Assembly (NCBI GenBank): GCA_002731195.1
Contig: PCAI01000064.1
Location: 1 to 10,576, forward strand
DNA length: 10,576 bases
Reading direction: 5' to 3'
Source: Methanobacteriota archaeon
GTDB lineage: Archaea > Thermoplasmatota > Poseidoniia > Poseidoniales > Thalassarchaeaceae
Within the stretch, counting starts at the first letter, position 1, and the number at the start of each line of letters is the position of its first letter. Positions 6,542-10,576 of the stretch are shown in pieces. Both the position numbers and the translations under genes were made by a program. The notes below the pieces were generated by a model. The model saw only the letters and a list, made by a program, of their open reading frames with translations, did not search any database and had not been told where the DNA came from.

Positions 6542-7513
6542 ATGGCCGAAGCTTTCGCACCCGGTAAATGCATACTTTTTGGAGAACATGCAGTTGTTTA
6601 TGGTCATCCTGCAGTAGCCATAGCTATTGAGCAAGGAGTTAATGTTTCAATTAAAAAATCTGAAGAGTGGATGATTGGAGGGAAAAAATTTGATCCTTCC
6701 AAACATCCTCATATTTCACATATTTTACATGATTTGTTTCATTATAAGGGTGAGCCATTAAAAATAGAAATACAAAGTCAATTATTCTCAGCTGCTGGTT
6801 TAGGATCATCTGCTGCATTATCTAATGCCATGGGTGCTGCACTACATAAATTAGTGAACCCTAACGAAAAATTAGATGTTATAAAATTAGCAAAATTAGG
6901 GCACTCTGCTGAAGCAGCCGCGCAAGAAGGTCGCGCGAGCCCGACTGACACAGCAACAAGTTCCTTGGGAGGTTGTGTTGTTGTATCGGGAGAAAAGATA
7001 GGAGGTACGGAACATATTTTTGATACTGAATTGGTTACTCCTGAAGGGAAAAGAACTTGGTCCATCAGTAAAGCTATTTTACCGGAAGGAGTAGAGGATA
7101 TTTGGTTAATATTAGGGTTTACAGGAGTGGCCTCACCCACAGGAAAGATGGTTGCAGGCGTAGCTGATTTGCTATCACGTGAGCCCCATAAAAAAGATGT
7201 AATGAATGACATAAATGAAATTACTCACAGAGGCTTGAAGGCTTTATCTGTAGGAAACTTCGGTGATGTTGGAGTGGCGATGAATGAATGTCACGAACAT
7301 CTCAGGAGTCTTGGCGTAAGTAATGAATCTTTAGATAGGTTAGTTGAAGCTGTTAGACCCTACTCCTTGGGTGCAAAAATGACTGGCGCAGGCGGCGGTG
7401 GTTGCATGGTCGCATTATCAAAAGAACCTCAAAGAGTTTCAGAACAAATAGAAATAGCTGGCGGCATACCAATGATTTCAAAACTATTATCAAAGGGCGT
7501 TAGGGTACTTTAA
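6542..7513 (+). CDS. mvk: Mevalonate kinase (GHMP family, Methanosarcina-like)
   Basis: This 323-residue cytoplasmic enzyme phosphorylates mevalonate with ATP, an early step of the mevalonate pathway that supplies isoprenoids for archaeal ether lipids. GHMP motif 1 is PGKCILFGEHAVVYG (7-21), motif 2, the ATP-binding loop, is SAAGLGSSAAL (83-93), and motif 3 is TGAGGGGC (281-288). The catalytic aspartate is Asp136 in GRASPTDTATS, with Lys8 near the N-terminus. The SPTD form and the KMTGAGGGGCMVAL segment resemble the Methanosarcina enzyme more than the bacterial or eukaryotic ones. The length fits archaeal mevalonate kinases (about 300-330). No other mevalonate-pathway gene is adjacent. It is divergent from the Fe-S oxidoreductase gene. 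The start follows a short inverted repeat and has no Shine-Dalgarno site; the protein begins right at the family motif, which supports it. Confidence 0.95.
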   Translation: MAEAFAPGKCILFGEHAVVYGHPAVAIAIEQGVNVSIKKSEEWMIGGKKFDPSKHPHISHILHDLFHYKGEPLKIEIQSQLFSAAGLGSSAALSNAMGAALHKLVNPNEKLDVIKLAKLGHSAEAAAQEGRASPTDTATSSLGGCVVVSGEKIGGTEHIFDTELVTPEGKRTWSISKAILPEGVEDIWLILGFTGVASPTGKMVAGVADLLSREPHKKDVMNDINEITHRGLKALSVGNFGDVGVAMNECHEHLRSLGVSNESLDRLVEAVRPYSLGAKMTGAGGGGCMVALSKEPQRVSEQIEIAGGIPMISKLLSKGVRVL

Positions 7514-7516
7514 AGT

Positions 7517-7535
7517 TAAATTTTGCTAAAATTTA
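7517..7535. terminator. AT-rich inverted repeat after mevalonate kinase (possible terminator region)
   Basis: The arms taaatttt (7517-7524) and aaaattta (7528-7535) are exact reverse complements around gct, starting three bases past the kinase stop codon. Archaeal termination mainly uses T-rich stretches, and this tract offers short T runs on both strands. The hairpin itself would be weak because it is AT only, so the terminator role is a guess. Confidence 0.25.
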
Positions 7536-7567
7536 GATTTATCATTTAAGTACTAATTAAAATATCC

Positions 7568-7575
7568 TTTATAAG
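7568..7575 (+). promoter_or_regulatory. TATA box of the TBP gene (fixes start at 7597)
   Basis: The box tttataag is a strong archaeal TATA match, centred 25-26 bases before ATG 7597. Transcription would therefore start at about that ATG. An in-frame GTG at 7585 lies only about 14 bases after the box and would be upstream of the transcript. Confidence 0.55.
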
Positions 7576-7596
7576 TAGGATTATGTGGGGCGTGAT

Positions 7597-8319
7597 ATGC
7601 TTAGTGATGAAGAACGCTTGACTGTTGTAAATGTAGTAGCATCTACAAGAGTTGCAGAAGAATTAGATTTGCCAGATATTGCCATACAGTTGAATTGTGA
7701 ATATGAACCTGAACAATTTCCAGGAGTAGTTTACAGAGTTGTTGATCCTAAACTTGCAATACTGATGTTCCGCTCAGGAAGAGCCGTTTGCACAGGTGGG
7801 AAAAATGAAGACAATATTCATACAGGAATTAAGCGTATGACTGAAGATTTAAAGGCTGCAGGAATTGATACATGGGATCTTAAAGATGTTGAAATAGAAG
7901 TCCAAAATATGGTTGCAACCTATTCTCTTTACTATCCAGAAGATTATGACCAGATAGCTGAGAGAGATGATATCAATTGTAAACTAATAGTGAATGATGA
8001 TGGAACTTTGAGAGCTGCAACAGATCAAGAGATAAAAGATGATGATCCAAGAATAAGAGGAGTTAAAGAAGGTGAGTTATTAGCTGGTTTGCCTAGAAAG
8101 TTGAATTTGAATAATCTGACATTCCACCTTCCATTTGATAAAGTTGAGTATGAGCCAGAACAATTCCCAGGTTTAATTTACAGACTTGATTATCCAAAGG
8201 TAGTATGTCTCATATTTGGAAGCGGAAAGATGGTGATTACAGGAGCTCGTCACAAAGATGAAATCTTAGAAGCTGTACAATTTATTCAAGATGAATTAGC
8301 AGATTTGCTTTATCAGTAA
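7597..8319 (+). CDS. tbp: TATA-binding protein (TBP) with an acidic insertion in repeat 2
   Basis: This 240-residue basal transcription factor binds the TATA box, bends it and recruits TFB and RNA polymerase. Both saddle repeats are present. Repeat 1 runs from VNVVAST (11-17) through YEPEQFPGVVYR (36-47) to SGRAVCTGGK (60-69). Repeat 2 runs from VQNMVAT (102-108) through YEPEQFPGLIYR (185-196) to GSGKMVITGAR (208-218). All four DNA-kinking phenylalanines are retained (Phe41, Phe58, Phe190, Phe207). The distance from the first strand to YEPEQFPG is 25 residues in repeat 1 but 83 in repeat 2, so about 55 extra, mostly acidic residues (about 116-167) sit between strand 1 and helix 1 of repeat 2. 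Ordinary archaeal TBPs have about 180-200 residues. ATG 7597 is chosen over GTG 7585 because of the TATA box spacing. Confidence 0.95.
   Translation: MLSDEERLTVVNVVASTRVAEELDLPDIAIQLNCEYEPEQFPGVVYRVVDPKLAILMFRSGRAVCTGGKNEDNIHTGIKRMTEDLKAAGIDTWDLKDVEIEVQNMVATYSLYYPEDYDQIAERDDINCKLIVNDDGTLRAATDQEIKDDDPRIRGVKEGELLAGLPRKLNLNNLTFHLPFDKVEYEPEQFPGLIYRLDYPKVVCLIFGSGKMVITGARHKDEILEAVQFIQDELADLLYQ
7942..8097 (+). other. Insertion segment inside the TBP second repeat
   Basis: These codons encode about 52 residues (116-167) that have no counterpart in repeat 1. The segment is rich in Asp and Glu, with patches such as AERDD, IVNDDG and EIKDDDPR, and contains one cysteine. It remains in frame with the conserved parts on both sides, so it is not a frameshift. 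It falls between strand 1 and helix 1 of repeat 2, which in TBP structures lies at the edge of the convex, solvent-facing side. The boundaries are approximate. Confidence 0.7.
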
Positions 8320-8327
8320 GAAACCAA

Positions 8328-8335
8328 CTTTTATC
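8328..8335 (+). promoter_or_regulatory. Putative TATA box of the secreted CARDB/PKD protein gene
   Basis: The box cttttatc lies in the 39-base gap after the TBP stop and is centred 27-28 bases before the ATG at 8359. This predicts a separate leaderless transcript rather than co-transcription with the TBP gene. Confidence 0.42.
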
Positions 8336-8358
8336 CATCATGGCCATTACATAGGGCT

Positions 8359-10576
8359 ATGAGAGGAGCAGGGGGTAAAGCAGTTTTACTTTCGTTTCTA
8401 CTTTTCTCATCGATTTCGGTTACTATCTTGAATATGGATAATTATAGTTTAGAAAATAATTTACAATATGAAACAGGAACTAGTTCTGGGTCAGCAATAA
8501 TTGATGTACAGAGTTGGCAAATAAACGATAATTGGATGTATGATGGTTATCTTGATGTTGGAGATTTTATAGCATCATCTGGAGTTTCTACGAATATAGA
8601 ATCTCTTTATGGGACATTAGAAAAGACAGTGACGGAAATATACATATCAGAAATTGATAATCGCTCATCTCTCACATATAAATTGGAATCGGTAGGGACA
8701 TATGGTGCCAATAATGTAAATCTTGACGGGCAGAATGGAGATATTACTGTTGAAATGTTAACAATTGAAATAATCAGGGCTTCTGATATGGCAGTTTTTT
8801 CTCAATCAGCTACAGTTGATATTGACTTTTGTGCAGACGTTTTGTGGTTCTGTATTGATATTGATGTTGCCGAACTAAATGTGACAAATTCGTATTCTCC
8901 TGCTCTAGAAGGATTGGATTTTCCTTTGAGTGTTGGCGAGACATGGAATGCAGATTACCACCAAGAAACTGAATACAGTGGAGAAAGTAATTATGTAGAT
9001 ATCCCTGAAGATAGTGAGGATGATAATTCTTCAAGTTGGTCGGTTGTTTCTCAGGGTTTTTCTGGAGTTAGTTACAGCGGTTGTTCACAATCATATAATA
9101 TTACTACATACAATAGTGATGGAGAAGAAAGTGGATATAGATGGTATTGCCCAGCAATCAAAGGTGATATCAAGTCATCTTTTATTGAGAGTATTGGTTT
9201 TGTTGCTGTTCATGAATTAACCGCATACCAACCAAGTACTAGATCAAAAGTTATCGAGATAGATATCGAGTATCCACTTTCACCAATAGATACTGAAATT
9301 TCTGCTTGGATTAATGTAACCAATCAAGGATCTCCTGTTGCCAATCAAACCATGGATTTTAGATATGAAATAGAAGACGATGTTAGGCAAATAATTACCG
9401 ATGAAAATGGAACATGTCATTTGGAATTTAATACTGGGAATACATCCGATAATTCAGAATCAAATAGTGATTATGCAAGTCACGGATTAATATCTTGGAT
9501 TCCTGGCAATAATATAATAGGAGTTGCGTCCCTTAGTATGGATTTAAATGTCCATGAAGTTGATTTAGTTGCCAGAAATGAAGGAGTGACAGTAGAAAGG
9601 ACAAGAGATAATAATACAATAACTTTAGATCCTAGTGTAGGGTTTAATGCAATATCTGGTGATTCGTTAGTTTTTTCAGTTCCTGTTGTGAATAGAGGTT
9701 TGATTAGTTCCCCTCCCACACAATTAAGAGTAGATGCGCCAGATGGAAATACTGCATTTACTTACGTTCCTTCTTTGAATAGTCTTGAAGAATCGAGAGT
9801 GGAATTGAACTGGACTGTGCCAGAATTACAGCCTTATGGGCCAACTTATCTTGAATTTTTAGTTGACCCAGAAGAGAATATCTCAGAGGATGGTAATAGA
9901 TCGAATAATCAAGGATCATTTTCATTATATGTTGGAGCATTACCAATGGCAATATTATCATCTCCTAATGAAATAAATACACTAGAAGATATTGTGATTA
10001 GTGGATTGTCATCCATAGAACCAGATGGTGGAGATTTTGTTTGTGAATTTGAGATAGAATCTATGGGAGGTAGTTTCAATAGTATTTTAGAAGAAGATTG
10101 TGAATTGGAATGGTCATGGAATGATGATGGTAATTTTAGTATATCTTTGGTCATCACAGATGAGGAGAATGATCAGTCTTCGGCACAATCGTCGATTATT
10201 GTCCTGAATAGGCCTCCTGAAATAACATTGACTTCTGATTATGAATCAATACCGGTTCTTTCAGAAGTAACATTTGAAATTACTGAATGGAACGATCCAG
10301 ATACTCAAAATCCTAATTCACCAATTGACATACTCTGGAACGATACATCATGTAAAGAAGGACGGATAGGGTTAAAATGTACAATAACTCCTACTTCTGA
10401 AGGAGAGTTTTCAATTGGAGTATCAGCTACTGATGATGATGGAGAGACGGTTTTCGCGTCACATTCGATTGAAGTTACTAACATAGCTCCCTATGATGGG
10501 AAAATAGAAGTTTTTTCAGGTTCCCAAAAGATTACTGCAGACAATAGAGGAGTTTTTGCAGCAGATGAGGGAGAAA
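8359..10576 (+). CDS. Large secreted or surface protein with CARDB and PKD-like domains, partial (3' end beyond window)
   Basis: The frame is open for 739 codons from the ATG to the right edge with no stop. The start has Arg2 and Lys7 followed by a hydrophobic core (about 8-26), a signal peptide or membrane anchor. Residues about 27-390 are an unrecognised beta-rich region with cysteines close together (158/165 and 242/264) that could form disulfides. A CARDB-like module follows (about 403-526), seen in VVNRG and the closing LVDPEENISEDGNRSNNQ pattern. Two PKD/Ig-like modules come next (about 527-617 and 618-708), each with one cysteine pair (562/581 and 665/674) and a DDDGE-type turn, and a third begins at 709. 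Many N-x-S/T sites suit a glycosylated cell-surface protein. Adhesion, or binding of polymers or particles, is a family-based guess; no enzyme domain is visible in this part. Confidence 0.8.
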   Translation, partial: MRGAGGKAVLLSFLLFSSISVTILNMDNYSLENNLQYETGTSSGSAIIDVQSWQINDNWMYDGYLDVGDFIASSGVSTNIESLYGTLEKTVTEIYISEIDNRSSLTYKLESVGTYGANNVNLDGQNGDITVEMLTIEIIRASDMAVFSQSATVDIDFCADVLWFCIDIDVAELNVTNSYSPALEGLDFPLSVGETWNADYHQETEYSGESNYVDIPEDSEDDNSSSWSVVSQGFSGVSYSGCSQSYNITTYNSDGEESGYRWYCPAIKGDIKSSFIESIGFVAVHELTAYQPSTRSKVIEIDIEYPLSPIDTEISAWINVTNQGSPVANQTMDFRYEIEDDVRQIITDENGTCHLEFNTGNTSDNSESNSDYASHGLISWIPGNNIIGVASLSMDLNVHEVDLVARNEGVTVERTRDNNTITLDPSVGFNAISGDSLVFSVPVVNRGLISSPPTQLRVDAPDGNTAFTYVPSLNSLEESRVELNWTVPELQPYGPTYLEFLVDPEENISEDGNRSNNQGSFSLYVGALPMAILSSPNEINTLEDIVISGLSSIEPDGGDFVCEFEIESMGGSFNSILEEDCELEWSWNDDGNFSISLVITDEENDQSSAQSSIIVLNRPPEITLTSDYESIPVLSEVTFEITEWNDPDTQNPNSPIDILWNDTSCKEGRIGLKCTITPTSEGEFSIGVSATDDDGETVFASHSIEVTNIAPYDGKIEVFSGSQKITADNRGVFAADEGE

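Noticed and set aside
6778..7212. 144-codon minus-strand frame opposite mevalonate kinase
   Set aside because: It lies entirely inside a secure gene, its protein has no recognisable motif, and it reads as the reverse of conserved GHMP motifs.
7585..7596. GTG start for TBP, four codons upstream
   Set aside because: It sits only about 14 bases after the strong TATA box, before the expected transcription start; ATG 7597 fits the spacing.
9014..9220. 68-codon plus-strand frame within the surface-protein gene
   Set aside because: It is out of frame with the long coding frame and has low-complexity hydrophobic content without any start signal.
9480..10157. Several 67-82-codon minus-strand frames in the surface-protein region
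   Set aside because: The plus strand has one unbroken frame of 739 codons with CARDB and PKD-like patterns; the minus frames are short shadows of it.
1..10576. CRISPR array, tRNA, rRNA, transposase or defence cluster
   Set aside because: I saw no regularly spaced repeats, cloverleaf-like sequence, transposase motifs or defence-gene signatures on reading both strands; a tRNA covariance scan was not possible here.

Overview
The window looks like a piece of a low-GC archaeal chromosome, most likely a marine planktonic euryarchaeon of the Marine Group II/III type (Ca. Poseidoniales or relatives). The organism call is inference. It rests on a TATA-binding protein gene, a Methanosarcina-like mevalonate kinase, a large secreted CARDB/PKD-type protein, and promoters with a TATA-like box 24-28 bases before the start codon. 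There are no rRNA, tRNA, CRISPR or insertion-sequence signals, and no gene-free stretch longer than about 150 bases.

Layout: (1) 1-691, minus: 5' part of a polytopic membrane protein of unknown function that runs off the left edge. (2) 692-825: divergent promoter region with two near-perfect palindromes. (3) 826-1287, plus: AhpE/BCP-type peroxiredoxin, convergent with (4) cysteinyl-tRNA synthetase (1289-2725, minus), behind (5) a class-I glutamine-amidotransferase-like peptidase C26 gene (2756-3466, minus). (6) A DUF3147 small membrane protein (plus, ending at 3969) converges on (7) a four-helix small membrane protein (3985-4380, minus), which lies just downstream of (8) a large membrane-bound Fe-S oxidoreductase (4416-6413, minus). 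That protein has a NarI-like cytochrome b part, two 4Fe-4S motifs and two CCG domains, and resembles ETF:quinone-type oxidoreductases. (9) Divergent from it is mevalonate kinase (6542-7513, plus), followed by (10) a TATA-binding protein with a long acidic insertion in its second repeat (7597-8319, plus). (11) The start of a big secreted protein with CARDB and PKD-like domains (8359 to the right edge, plus) completes the window.

Most genes are housekeeping: translation (CysRS), isoprenoid lipid synthesis (mevalonate kinase), basal transcription (TBP), peroxide defence (Prx) and respiratory electron transfer. I see no multi-gene defence or mobile system. The points most worth following are the inserted TBP, the open-ended surface protein, the seven-helix-like membrane protein at the left edge, and the regular leaderless promoter arrangement, which changes the best start codon for several genes.
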